The notes: generated by a model from the sequence alone, not told the origin. DNA of 64,000 nucleotides from Plazaster borealis (GCA_021014325.1 CM037470.1:2418001-2482000); one strand, 5' to 3'. Positions 24,201 to 39,200 are shown, counted from the first letter of the stretch. Made by a program: numbers and translations.

Positions 24201-27200
24201 TCAACCATTTTTGTGTGTGAAATATTTCCCTCCAAAAATTGAAATCATTTTCGAGAAAACTGTATCTGAAAACCTAATCAAAAGCGCAACAGTTGATTTC
24301 GGTTGTTACAACCCAAATTAAGGACAATGTGTTTACATGCAGAAAAATGTGCATGGTTTTTCACTATTTTCTCCTGACAACGGATTAAGCCCAAATTTTC
24401 ACAGGTTTGCTACATGTACTTCATGTATAGTTGATCACACCAAATATTGATACGGTCTGCGACTATTTGGTCAGCTCTACCAGTCCTGTATAGTACCTTT
24501 AAAGGGAGTTGTACACATTAAGTGGACGAGGAAATTCATTCAATCATCTTGTTTCTAAGAAACATACAATACAGTCAACTCTCGTTATATAACAAGTATC
24601 GCAAGACCGCTTGGACTGGCCAAATAAACTCTTTACAACATGTACAACAGGAACGTTGTTATAAGTACACGCGTAGACAGCAAAACAAGGCAGAAATGAG
24701 ATTCGGGACTTCAGAATAATTAACATCAGTAATAATAATTTGGGAGGCTAATCATCCTAACTAGCAGCCAAGAAGCTAAATTGTGAAGGGTGTGGCAGGC
24801 ATGCAAGGGCACCTTTGGCAGCCAGTCACATTAACCCATATGAAATGAAGTCATATTCAAGAAAAACTGTAGCTGAAAACCTAAAAAAAACCACGCAACT
24901 GCTGTTTTTGTTTGCTACATTACAACCATCATGCCCATTACCCCACTAAATAAACTCCCATCTTTCATCTTTGACAATGTTTGAGAGGGCAAGGCCATTT
25001 TCATTTTGTCATTGGGAAAATCTTCAAGTCTATGGGACACTTTTGAAGGGGCAACAAGGCCAAGACCAGGGGCAACAGAGGCTGTGGCCTCCGTGTAATT
25101 CCAGGCGATAAGAAAACAAAAACAAGAAATAAAGAGTTCCATATGAAGTAGATTCTAAAACTGAGGAAGCATCCTGTAAATAAATCCAAACCCTACATCA
25201 TGGAACGTCCCAGTTTGCCTTGTCTAGACGCTGTCCCAAATCCATCAATTTACTCCACTCTGTATGGTAACTCAACACCCCTTTTTATTTGGTGGTGATA
25301 ACAGTGGTACTGTACAAGTTGTAGATCTGGCTTGATGGTATTGGGGGGGGGGGGGTACTGTGTGATAAATCTGTCTATTGAAGTAAAACCATAAGGTGGA
25401 TTTTTGAGAATTTGTGGTGTTTTTTTAAACAAATGATTTAATCTTATGCTCGATATGTGGCTTAGTTGGGAAGGTAGCGCTTTCTGCTGTACCAGCCAGG
25501 CTCTAGTGGATGATACCCATGCCTACATCCTTAGTGACTGTGAAGGGGGTAACCCTGTTTTAGCCCCGGAAGTAGGTGGCAACGTGCCCCTCGTGTCAGT
25601 TGATTTGGGTCGATAACCCAAATCAGTTAAGTGTAGCCCTCACCTTGTAGTGGCCGTCCGACCTTGTGATGTTAGGTGATATCTCATAAAAAAATATAAT
25701 AATAGTGTAACCCCCCCCCCCCACTCCCATTGTGTCTTCATTGTGTTATGGAAATCTCAGGAATTCTTAAGAGGATTTTCCGGGGGGGGGGGGGGGGGGG
25801 GGGTTACCTCTGTACAAGAGGGGAAGGGTGTGTTAGAGTGTATGAACAGTTGGGGGGGGGGAGGGCCCCCTCTTCCACATAAATAACTAAAGCAATTTGA
25901 CTTCATCCTCTGATTATTTTAAGGGATTTTTACCCCAATCCTCACTTCACACCTCCTTTAAAACCAGTGCATTTATTTTGTCTTTCTCTGGATCTGTTAC
26001 TTACTCATCTGCGGACCATCTCGAGCGGCTCGGAATGCTGAACTTGCTGGCACTAGCCTCGGAGGGAATTTCCCCTGTGTGCCCTGCTCCACTTAAATAA
26101 TAGCTTCAATAAAAAATTAAAAAACCATCTTCAGCCGTGCTCTAGCTTCCAACCTTAAGGAAGTCTTACATGTAAGTCCACTCTGATTGAATACACATGT
26201 GGGCGCTGACTGCAAAAGCCAGCCTGCTGATCTCTCCCAACTTAAAAAAAAAAACTGCTCTCGACACCCCCGAGGCACCTTTTGGACGCTCTCTATTAAG
26301 ACATCGCGGAAGGATTTCTTGTATGGGTCTTGAGTTTCTCCGCTAAACACCATTAAAATCGGTCTCTGGGGTTCACGGCGTGCTAGTGTATGCAGTCTTT
26401 GTATCCACTTGGGAGGAGGAGTTTAGATCATCAGTTTGACCATAAACAGTTGAGGTGTCTCTTAAAGGCATCGTACATGTTCGGTAATTGTCAAAGACCA
26501 GTGTTCTCATTTGGTGTATCCCAACATATGCATAAAATAACAAGCCTGTGAAAATTTGGGCTCAATTGGTCATCGAAGTTGCAAGAAAATGATGAAAGAA
26601 AATACACCCTTGTTTTACAAATTTGTGTGCTTTCAGTTGGGAATAAAAACTTCTTGCAAGAAGTTTTTATTATTTTAGTGAGAAATTGCCTCTTTCTCAA
26701 AAACTATGTTACTTCAGAGGGAGTCGTTTCTCACGTTTCTCACTGTTGCTCGTTACCAAGTCAGTTTTTATGCTAATATATATTTTGAGTAATTACCAAA
26801 CGTGTACAGTGCCTTTAAAGGGTCTGTATACATTTTTGGTCATGACTCTGAAAATTAATGGCAATAAAAACTCACTTGGTTAGAAGTACAGCAGCTTTGG
26901 ATGGTATAATGAATTTTGAGAAACTTTTCACTTCAAAGTACTGCAGTTATGGAAAAAGATATCACATTTTATCCCTAAAAATTTGAATCTAGAGTGTGTA
27001 TTCCAATTAAGCTTGGGCGGTACCACGATATTATTGAAAATCGCGATACTAGTTCTGAAACGATTACGACATCGGGCAGACAGGGTTCTGCCCAGGATTT
27101 CTTTAGTGCCGGAAAAATAGTTTTTCCTGGTATGGTCAAGTCAATTTCCTTTCGGTCGTGCACGGAGTGGTTACACACGTGCGCCCTGCAGCTGTGCCTT

Positions 27201-30200
27201 GAATGTAGGCCTCCATAGTGCGCGCATGCCTTTACCGCCATGGGAAAACAATTTACAGCATCTATAGCATGGTGCTTACTCTGCAGTTCATTTTCCGATG
27301 TATTAAATGCTGTAGAATAGGGTACGCAACATGATGAAACTGGTATCATGTTATTCCAAGCGTTAAGCTATAATCAGCGTGACTGGAAACCATTGCGAAA
27401 TCAATGCGAGTTTCGTTGGATATAATGTACATCGTACAGGCGGGAGGGATGCTCGATCCTGGATCATTAAAATAGACTCAAACCAAAGAAGTAGGGTACT
27501 CGAAACTTTGGATGAAAGTAAATAAAAAAATTTACACGATGTACAAAATATTTTGAAGGAAATGGGAAAAAAAAAAAAGGAAAATGTGTGGTGGTCGGAA
27601 AACGAAATAATTCTGCTAGTGGTGGTCGGGGAATCATGAGTGCCCGTCGGGTTTTCCGGCACCGACCACCGTGGGGCAGAACCCTGTGCAGAACAACATG
27701 TTCAGGCACATTCTGTGCAATACGTTAGTTGTTTCGAGGACATTTGTTTTTGTTGGTTCTGACTGCAGGGCCAGAGGGATGACTGGGTGTCGCAAAGACA
27801 GCCTTCACTACATGGAGACAACACCTGGGCCCAATTTCATAGAGCTGCTTAAGCAGAAAATATTGCTTAACAATTTTCTGCTAAGCAGAAATGAGCAAGA
27901 CACCAGTCACAAAATGTACTTGTGACATAGTAGTTTGGCTGGTAACCTTATTCTGGTAAGCGTAATTTTGTTATGCTTAGCTACTTTTTGTGCTTAAGCA
28001 GCTCTATGAAATTGGGCCCTGGTCATTGCCTTGGTGCCCCTGGAAACGTTCCAATAGTAATTTACTCATTGTAGAGGTGACCTTTACAAAAGAGAGAATG
28101 CCTTGGTGCCCTTGCCCTTTCAAGAATGAAACATCAGCCGTCGATTTCACCAAACTCTTCCTAACTTAGGATTAATCCTAGGCAATGCTAAGAGATAGGA
28201 CTAGTCTTAAGTACTGATCCTAACTTAAGACTAGTCCTATCTCTTAGCATTGCCAAGGATTAATCCTAAGTTAGGAAGAGTTTGGTGAAATCGACAGCAG
28301 GCCTGAGCATTTTCTGAATTCGTACATTTTTACGCCCTACTTCTTCGACGTTATCTTCCTCTTTTTAATCTTACATCTTCTCGTAAAAAGATTTTAGTGA
28401 AGATGTTGGATGCTCTGTTTTTCACTTAACAGCAAATTTAAGAGTCCCGCATTTCCAAACCTCCGGCCGTAACTCTAATTCGCACCAAAATATCTATCAG
28501 GTAACCTGGAGTACAGTTGTAAAGTTCACGAGAATTTATACGCCTGAAGTACACTTGTCTTGGGGGGAAAAAACAACCGTGCGATACTTCAACTAGGACA
28601 TTGGGCTGGTAACATCTAAAGGGATATCTGTGTTAAGTCATGGCGAGATGGCAGGGCGGGAGGGGGTGTCACAAATTCAAGTTGGTACTTGATCAATTTC
28701 AGCGACTGTAGCTAAGTACAAGTTAGTAAATTGTACGCTTCTTTTGGGGTTTAAAGTGACGAAGGAATCGTTTTCCTTTTAAAGTGTTTAATTACAACTC
28801 TTCTCGGAAAGTGGAATTTTTCATGAGTTGTCTAGGAGTCAGGTTCCAGGAGTGGTGACTTTCTGTAACTCAATCCTTTTTCATCTTGTGTTTTCAAAAC
28901 GAGCAAGGGACTAAATTTGGTTCTTTCTTTTTTTTGCATCAGACTGACTTTAAAGTGAGAGGAGTTCTTAAGACTGCATTACATGTACATGTAGTTCCAG
29001 CTTCCCAAAACAGTCATTGTCACAGAATTTTTTAATTTTTTTAATTTTTTGGACATGGGAAAACCGCTTTTTATAAAAGTTTGTTTTGGAAATTCCAGCG
29101 CAAAGGTTTGAAAAGGGGCAAGTGGGTGTACAGGCAAATGCCCTCTGAAAGACAAAATTCCTGACCTGCCGAGGTCTTGCAGATTTCCCCCCGCAATTTT
29201 GAGCCCTGCCTCATACATTGGCAGGTGTAAGAGCAATGGCATACAAATTACACATGTACTTTACGCTCATGCGCATTTTGTAGATAATACAGAAGCAAGG
29301 AATTCCTGAAATCGCTCGTTCAGTATTGAATGATTTATCAACCATTGACAAGTCAAAAATAAATACAACTGTCTCCTCGCAGGCAATTTTAATATAATGC
29401 AATTTTGCAGTATAAGAGCTTGATTGATTGGCGCATTATATATTCCACATTGCGAATTGTATTACTTTGCCAGCTGTGTCCATGGCCTTACATGTACATT
29501 ATTAAGCTATACTAACATGGTTGCCCCATTAACTTTTTCATTTAGCATGCAAGTCGTTTCACTAGACCGTCACCCTTTTTCGCGAGTCCGTTCTTTATTT
29601 CATAAACTGTCTGGTAATGTAACAGGAGGATCTTCATAACTGCCATACGCCCTAACCAGTGATGAATAGAAGTATCGACTCTAAAGGGTAACTGGTAGCT
29701 GTGACCTGGCTTGACCTTTTTATTAAGGATCTATCATAGAGAACTTGATGAGGTCAAGTGAGGTCGCGGCTACTGGTCTCCTTTTAGAATCCGCTGTTCT
29801 TTAGCTTCAGTGTACCTGTCTTCATTTTGGCTTCAGTCTGTGGATACCAGGGCCTAATTTCATCAAGCCTGTAAGCAGACGTTTCCAGCTTACGGAGCGG
29901 CCGTTAGCAGATTTTCTATTTTCATAAGACACTGCTAAGTGTAAGCAAGGCAAAAGGCCTGTGGACCCAATTTCAAAAAGCTGTTCAGCAGAAAATACTG
30001 CTCGACAAATTTCTTTGCTAAGCAAAAATTGAGAGGGGCACCAGTCACAACAATGCAAAGTTAATGTAATTTTGGCTGGTATCCTCCTCTGATAAGCAAT
30101 ACTTTTCTGTGCTTAGCAAGTTTTTGTTCTTACGGGCTTCATGAAATAGGGCCCTGCTAGCTTGTATTAAAAATGTATTGAAGCAGATTGAGTGAGGCAA

Positions 30201-33200
30201 CAATGCAAACCCAATGTGAATGCAAAAAGATTCTGAGCATTTTTTTAAAATACAGGCACAATATTTTTCCTACTTAAGTCTCATTTGTGATTTTTTTGCC
30301 CTTGGAAAAATCAGAAAAATTGTGATTAAATAGCCTGAAAGGCCTATAACACATTTACCTGTAGGTCAGCTTTTGTACTCGATAAAATGTTCCTACTTTG
30401 TTCCTACTTTGTTCTAAGGACCAAATATCACACGGCCTGCATTTATGAAATATGCTTTTGCTTATAATGCATGCTTTTCAGCTGTAGTAAGCACAGCAAT
30501 TTGCTTACCGGTAAACAGCCTCATGAAATTGGGCCTTGGCAAACAGACAGGGAATCCAGTCCTTCGCCGACTGGTGCCCATCATGTTGCCAGGCAGCGGA
30601 GAGGTGACCTTTTGTGACCTTTTGCAGGAGCTCATCATCGTAATCGCTGTGTGAATATCAGTCATGGTTAGGAATGTTTGAAGTAATTGCTCAGAATTCC
30701 AGCACACGTATTATGCGTGTTTATAACATGGGATAATTTTTACCATTATATTAAACCATTAAATGTTTGGCCTTTCACCATATGTTGGAGCATCGTTTGA
30801 CAAAATGAAAAAGAAACTAAAAAACTACAACTCAAGTGACGATGATGAGAGAAAAAGAAACTATTACATTTATTGACTATATAATTAAATTGATATAATT
30901 CTCAGTTAGATTGATGAACACTGTTGGTAGGATTATGTATGGCCAATGTGCTTGTAATAATAAGTTGGTGTTGTTTTTCTATACAAACAAAATAGCCGCA
31001 TACTGTAAATTTTTTAAGGAAGGAAAAAAACAAAAAAAAACAAGACAATTTTCCACCAGAATTTTTTGTTCTTCAGAATTTCAATGGAAAATATGTACAT
31101 TTGTAGATATAGCTACAGTGTAGATGCTGCACAAAATGTATCACTCAGTTACTACTCAAAAATCACCCTTTTTGCTACTCAATATTTGTAGCATTCGGTC
31201 TGTACAAAACAAGTTCAGTCTATAAAATATGCTGCTATGCAAAACTGCTGGACAAGATCGTTCTCTGGTGTATGTTTGTTTATTTTATTTTATTTTATTA
31301 TTTATTATTATTAATATAATTTTTTTTTGGGGGGGGGATGGGCGCCTTGATTTATTGCTTTGACTAGGCATGATATTCTTTCTACCATTTTTGATTTCTG
31401 ATTTTTTTGCCCTTGGGGAAAAATAAAACAATTTGTGATTATATACAACGTAGCCTGAACAGTCTATTAAAGCCTACACCATGGATGTAGGTTAGCCCTT
31501 GTACTTGATTTTCCTAAAAAAAATTCTTAAAGGAAAAAAACCCCATGCCTGATTATTACAGTATGGGTATTTAATTCTTGAAAAGGAAGTACCCCCTTTT
31601 TTTCCCCTTAAAATTCAGTATTTTTATGAGACTGTTTTGAAGGGGAACCAAGGCCAAGATCTGCGCAACGCACACACAGGTCGTGGCCTCTGAGGCCTTT
31701 GTGTAATTGTAAGGCGCTTGTTTTGCCCCGAGACACTCCAGATAAACTCCACATTGACACAGTTTCACCACTTCACGGTAATATCCATGAAAGCCCGCCC
31801 CAATTCACCCGATTACAATTGTGGCTGCGGACACACAAACACATAACATAGCATTCCATCGCTTGATTACCATAGTAACCAATCTCCGGCAGCCGAACTC
31901 GAATCGCTTTACCCCGGCATGAGCTAAACCGTAACCGGATTACAACCACTTCAGTCTCGGCTCCCTCACCCTGAGGAGGTTTGGACAGTAAAAATAAAAG
32001 TGAGGGGGGATACTCTTGCTTCTACATTCACCTGTTTGTGAACGTCTCGGAGTTAACAAGCTCTCCTCTTTATCACGTTCTGCAGCGAAGTATGCACGGA
32101 GCCTTCGTAAGCCATCGACTCTGATTCATTCGTGCCATTTTTACCCCCCGGCCATCAATCCATATATTATGACGTTTGATAAAGAATAACCGACAGGCTC
32201 AAATTGTCTTGAGTACGTGGAGTTTATTATTGGCTTAGGAGATGTTCAGAGTACAGATGTGACCGGCGTTGTGTTTTTATCTCTCCAACTTCAAAACAGC
32301 ATGGATTTGGCACGTTTGAAATATTGTTATAAAAAGTGGACTGTGATTTAACGGGATATTTTGTGGAATCAGGATTTTTTCCTCCTCTGATTTCTTCTTC
32401 CCTTTAAGGCGAAGTATACCTTTAGTTTTTGGAACTGCTCGATTTTTGTAATCCTATATAAATGTAGATTTATACAACAAAACTAACCTGTGAACATTTC
32501 ATTTCAAAAGGTGGTAGTGTTTTTGAGATGATCGCTGAAAATCTGGAGTGGTTATCTCCAAGCAGGATCGATAATCTGTAGTTGGAATACACAATCTGAT
32601 AAACTTTTCATGCATGAAATGTTTTATCAGTCATGCATGAATTGTTTCTCAGATTGACATTTTTTTGAATCCCTTTTCCTCTAAAACCACATTCCTTATG
32701 AAAAGGTTTTTCTGGAATGAAGAGACTGTAGCATAGAATGTGACCGGAATTGTGTTTGTCTCTTCAACATTTAAGATTTTTATGAACTGTGATTTTTCGA
32801 GATAATTTGCGACTGCAAATATTTTTTTCGGTCACCTTCTTTCTGGAAATAATTGAAATTAATCTTGGACTTTTTTCTATTGGAATTGGCACGATAGTGT
32901 GAACAATTTAAAGAGGTGCTTACTGTTAATTTTTAGGGTTTAAGTTTTGTCTTATCACACCCCTATCCTGGGTCGCGACATTGCTTTTCCCATTGCATAA
33001 TTATCTGTACTCTGACAAGAACGAAATGCGAGGTCCGTCCTTAGTTCATCCGGAGCAGCAAGCATGCCAAGTGCTATTTTAACACTGTGTCCTTTAGAAA
33101 GGGAAAAAAAAACGTCAACTCGTCAGCTTTGAAAAGAAATGAACAAAAACAAAAAACCACTTATGAGACATGTGGATAAGAAGAGGTGTACCGTCTAAAA

Positions 33201-36200
33201 CAAAACAGTTTGACGCTGGTGAATTGAAGAAGCAGTAATAATTTAACCAAGAGGTTTGACTGAAGATGCTCGAGGTCTCCAGCGGGGTAGACATCAGCAC
33301 CGTACTTGAATATAGACTTGACTACCCCACGGTGGCTATTACACTATTAGCGGACGGGGCCGGAGGATGCGCTGTGAGCATCAAAAAAAGGCTGTAGTGC
33401 TCAGGGACTGGCCACCTCCGATCGAAGTTACGTTTCTCCCTCCTGAGTGTACATTCTGGGGGGTAATTAAGAGCTCTTTAAAGTATCTTTTAATGGGTTT
33501 TTTTTTTTGTAGGAGAAAGGTCAATCGGTTGTTGGAAAGCACTTCGCGGGATTACGACTTAATTGTATTTGCTTTTTATAACTGTGGCACTTGTTTGTCA
33601 CCTGGATACAAATTACGTCTGGGTGTAAGATTTCGGTATGCGGTAACATAAGGCATCCATGGAGGATATATGTGTTGTTTTTACGGTTTGGGTTGCAAGT
33701 ACATGAACAGTGTATTCATTGAAGTGACCCCCCAAAAAAACCAAATTTATATAATTTTAAAAAGTGAACAAATAAATAAATAAAAACAATATATACATGT
33801 ATATTTAAAAAATAAAATAAAAATATTAAATTCATAAGTTAATTTTAAAAATAAATGAAATATTAAATAGATGAAATATACAAAAAAAATATTTATATAT
33901 TTTGTAACAAATAATCATAAGAACAATAAAGTTTGTTTAACAAGTTAAATTAGATGAAAAAAATTTACAATAGAATTTATCAAAAATGTGTCGGCCTAAC
34001 TAAAGAAAAAACAACTAAAAATGTCAGTGGAAATTTAATATTGTTTTGAAATCTGCTTTCACATTGTCAAAGACCAGTATCTGCACTAAATAACAAACCT
34101 AAGAAAGTTTGCGCTCAATTGGTAATTGAAGACAAAAGAAAAAAGTGAAAAAACCCATTGTACGTTTTCACTGTTTTCCAACCGGGTTTTGGTCTTGCGA
34201 GGTCAAAACTAATTGTTTTACTCGGTTCTCATAGACTGTAGCATTTCAGGCAAAAGTGTTCAGTGGGAGTTTATCACCATGACCGTCTTAACACCATGTA
34301 AGAGACCAATAAGAACTCACTTCGCGACAGTAAAGTTATTAACGAAAAGTCCCCCCGATCCACTAAGCGAAAGTACATATAGTAGTCCCGACTGATTTCC
34401 TACCTACAGCCGGCGCCCAGGTTGTAGTTAAGAAGCAGGACAGTTCTTTTCAGAACTTGGTTGTCTCCCGAATTCCGAAATCTACTACGCGGAAGTAGAA
34501 CACATAGCAAGACAAGTTCTCAAAGAAACAAAATCTACACAGCAAAGTAGATATACACATAAGTGTTACCGCAAACCGAATATACATTGATACCTAACCA
34601 TGCAATGCATCAAATCCTATATACCATGTAAGTTATGCGCAAATCTGTGAACATTTTTGTCATTATTAGCCTTGTTGTACACTTTTGAACGAGAGCGCTG
34701 AACAGTTTACTGAAGTTTGATTTGAAGATTTCGAAAGCAGCGCCTGAAATATATACAACCAAAATGTCATAAAGCACCTCTCGATGTGGGATCAATGTCT
34801 CACAGTTGCCACGGCAACTGACTCCGAGACTTAAAGCTGAGCAGACAAGATGCTGTCGTTTCTGTGGCGATGGAGTGTTATCAATGAAACGCACTGGTTC
34901 CTGGGGGGGGGGGGGGTGGGATGGATGCAGACATCTTCAGGTTATTAAGGAGATTACTGATGGCTGGTGTTGAGAAGTGGGCTCAGCTCCTGCAAAACCT
35001 CTGGATATTTCTCGCGTTAAATACCCCAGATTCGTTCTTGAAGATGTTCTCTGCTTTGCTTATCCACACCTGAACACCTCCATAATCCATGACTGTGCTA
35101 GAATTCGAATGGGTACCAGACGGATGCACTCCTATCTCATCATGATTTAAAAAAAAAAAAAAAAAAACCTCCCTTGAGTGATTTACCTAGAGGACTTCCT
35201 CGCGCTTAACAAAATCCAACACCAAGTTGTTGGTTTCGGGATGTGGAGGTTAGTCTGATAGCGTGGTCAGTTTACCAGGTGCATTCCTTAGTCCAACAGA
35301 ATTAAACAAAACATGCAGTTGGATTTTGAGGGGTTTTGGATGCTTAAGAAAAACTTATTAATCAGAGTCATCATTACGATTAGATTCCGTCAACATTATC
35401 AATGTTCAAAGAGAGTAAGGGTGATAGTAACATTGCATTTGTTTAGCCTCACCAAAAACATAGGTGTACAGATAGTGTTTTGAAATTAGTAGAATTGTAC
35501 CTTAGCTTGATTCAAAGAGAGTAATCTGTAGTAGTGACCCTGTTTTATTTCCGACGTCACCAATGCTGTTTTTGATTCAAATAAAAAAACGGTGCCGGTG
35601 TCCCAGGGAAATCTGTCCCCCCTGTGATTCTGTCCCCCCATATGGGAAATTAACATGGGCTGAAGGAGGTTGATTAAAAAAAGGGTGCTATCAGAATAAA
35701 TTTGTACACAGTTCACTGTATGGGGGGTCAGAATCTCCGGGGGGGGGGGGGGCTGGAGGAGGGGGGAGACACAGAATGTCCTGCCACACCGGCAGTCTCT
35801 CTAGCATGACCATTGACCGATGTTGTACAGTATCTTGATTCAAAGAGAGTGTAAAACACAACAGCTGTCCCCCTCGACATGACTTACACGGGTACCTTGC
35901 CTTTAAATGACAGGTTTACACAAGATGTAAACAGGCCTCGGGAGACATCTCCTGAACCCTTCCACTAAAGTTGTAAGCTCCCGGTGGTTTAGCTGTCATC
36001 ATCCAGGCATCCTTAGATATTCCACATGTAAACTTGACCTTCCTTTGACACCCCCCCTTCCTGAGCCCAATTTCATAGAGCTGCTAAGCACAAACACTTG
36101 CTTAGCATGATATTTCTTCCTTGATAAAAACAGGATTACCAACCAAATTTCCATGTGATTTTCAGGATAAGCAAACAACAGCTGAAATACCAGTAACAAG

Positions 36201-39200
36201 CAATATGCAACAAATGGAAATTTGGTTGGTAATCCTGTTTTTATCAAGGAAGAAATTTCATGCTAAGCAAATTTTTGTGCTTAGCAGCTCTATGAAATTG
36301 GGCCCTGCCAGATGGACTGTTCATTCCCACCCTGATATGGCATCAACATGATGCCCCCCCCCTGAATAAACAAGAATACTTTGATCTTTGTCAATTTGAA
36401 ATGAAAAAAAAGAATAAGATCTATATAATTGTTATTATTATTTTTTACGTTGTAACCTCCTCTCCATGTCAGGTTGAGAGATTTGAAAAGCACATGTTGT
36501 AAATGTTTATTCGTCTGTGAAGAAGCGACATTCATTCTTGGAGAACTTCTCTTTACCGTGCAGTGAACCGCGGCGTGTCCCATTTTAAATTCCATTCGAA
36601 TGCAATTTCGATTTCTCTGGGATGGAACGTTTATTTTGTGTTAATATTTGCTGACATTTTTAGGGGGAGGTTTGGAAATATTGAGTCAAATATTGAGTAA
36701 AATTAATATTCCAGGGCTCAATATTTACAGTGGACCACAGGCCCCGAGGCTAGTGATTTTAGCAGCGGGTATGTCAACTCAAGACTGGACAAGTCTTGAC
36801 TTTCAGTCTGATAAATCGTTCAACTCTATTGACCATTGAAGAACACATATACCGTAATTTCCTGCGGATAAGACGCTATTATCTGACTTTCGAAGGTACA
36901 AAAAAGTCACTGCGTCTTATCTTCCGGTGCGCCTTATCTGATTTCGATTGAGTTCATTTGTGATGATTACAATGTGAAATCTTACTGCATTCCTTTATTT
37001 CGTCCAGGGTAATTCTACATGTCACGTTTTTCTTAAAATAAACATTTTCTGCTTTAAAGCAGGTCTGTATTAAAACACTGGCCCTGATCTTTAATGCTCT
37101 AAAAAATGTCTAGGGTGAGACGCGATGTCACACTGGCAAATATTAGTTAACAGTTCTGGGGTACTACTTTTGCCCACAATGAACGTCCCGTGGTGACGAG
37201 GATTCTGGAAACAGGTTTGGCCAGGCTGGGATGTGTAATTGGGGGGGGGGGGGTAGGGGGGCGACGAGAGGGGGGGGGGATTTGTCCCGAAGGCAGATTA
37301 GATTTGAATAAACACTTCGGTTTATACGACCTGCGATGTTTAAATGTCATTGATCGTGATGTCCACACCTAGCTCTACATGCATCTCGTTAAGAACCTGT
37401 CACGGCTGTGCTAACCTTTCTAAACGTGATTGGAGTGGGGGGGTGGGGGGACGTAGAATGTAGGTTATTTAGGGCAGGTCTATGTACGAGCACTACCAGT
37501 CACTAGCCAGATTACTGTTTCACTGTATCTATAAAATGAGTTTCTGAAAGGTATCGTACACGTTTGGAAATTGTCAAAGACCAGTGTTCTCACTTGGTGT
37601 ATCCGAACATATATGCATAAAATAACAAGCCAGTGAAAATTTGAACTCAATTGGCCATCGAAGTTGCAAGAAAATGATGAAAGAAAAAACACCCTTGTTG
37701 TACAAATTTGTGTGCTTTCAGATAGGAAAAAAACTTCTTGCAAAAAGTTGTTATTATTTTAGTGAGAAATTACCTGTTTCTCAAAAACTACGTTACTTCA
37801 GAGGGAGTCGTTTCCTACAATGTTTTATTCTATCAACAGCTCTCCGTTGCTTGTTATCAAGTAAGTTTTTATGCTAATATTTGTTTTGAGTTATTACCAA
37901 ACGTGTACGATACCTTTAAATAAGAGTGCATGTGCTAGAAAAAGAGTTGCTCGGATTTTGTTCCCCCCCAATTCGAGCCCTGCATTGAACTAATCCTGGA
38001 AACAGGCATTAAGTTGAAGCGCTGGAGGGCAACAGATGGACGTTTGTGTAACTGAGGATTTGCCAGCTTGTAAAAAAAAGACGAATTATTTGACTTGCAA
38101 TAAAGACTATAGCCGTCTGACACTTGCACTTTATAACACCCCATTACTGTCCCATTGCTTTACAGGGTCTGTATACGTTTGGTAATGACTCAATTAATGG
38201 CAATACAAACTTACTTGGTGAGAAGTACAGCAGCTTTGGATAGTATAATGCATTTTGAGAAACTTTTCACGTAGAAGTATTGGGGTTATGGAAAAACATC
38301 ACTTGTTATCCCCAAAAATTTGAATCTGAGATTCGTTACTGACAGTAGCAGCTCCAACAGCTCCAGATTTTTCGGTAATATATCAAAAAATGCTACCACC
38401 TTTAGAAATGAAATTTTCACAGGTTAGTTTTAAAGGATTGAAACAAACAGTGGGTCCAATTACCAAACGTACATGTAAACTATCCCTTTAAGTTAGGTGA
38501 TAGCTGTTTTTGACCCCCCCTAAAAAAGTATTTTTAACATTGTTACCTTGTTGACAAAATAGTGACATTGTACATTCAAGGGCATTTCCCGGCAGGCAAG
38601 ATTACTGACCACTGATTTCTCCATTTAATACCCCAATTGTCTTTTTGAGGGAAAAGTGTGTTTACATGTAGGCAATAGCTATTTTTGACTATTTTACATC
38701 TTCACCGCACCAAAGTGCCTCCCATTTCTACCCCCCCCCACCCCCTGCTACCCAATCTTTGTTTCCACGCCCAAGTAGCGTGGCTACAATCGAACTTGAA
38801 TGTCGCTTGAATTCCTGCAGCCCCCTTTAAAAAAAAGGTTGACAGTGTTGCACTTGTCTGGAGTGACGTCTGCGATCGGAATCTCTCTATGTGGTCATAA
38901 TTCCCATCTCGGCTGTCACTCAGCTCCTGCTCCAAGAATAGTTCAACCATTCTCCTCTTGCCTACCTAGTCGGAGGCCGCAAGTCTCCTTCGAGCGGGGC
39001 CTCGTCTTATTAATGTGGTGGCTTTGCATCGACGAAGACATACGTGGCTTTACTCATGGACGCTCTTGGATTATGAAACGGTAACCGAGATGTTTTGGGG
39101 CTTTTGATGTTGAAGTGACGTGTTGGTTTTCCTGCCGTTCATTGTTGACTTACTGGTGCCTTGGGTTGATTTACACGGGCGTTTGGGAAGGACACCCGCC

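Noticed and set aside
27081..27686. Target-site duplication around the CAGGG element
   Set aside because: GCAGA-like words occur on both sides, but they are offset and the eight flanking bases do not match.
36121..36351. Paired open frames on both strands with the same first residues
   Set aside because: They are the direct result of the inner inverted repeat of the 36063-36305 element.
37190..37372. Glycine-rich or proline-rich small proteins
   Set aside because: They are translations of an interrupted poly-G tract.
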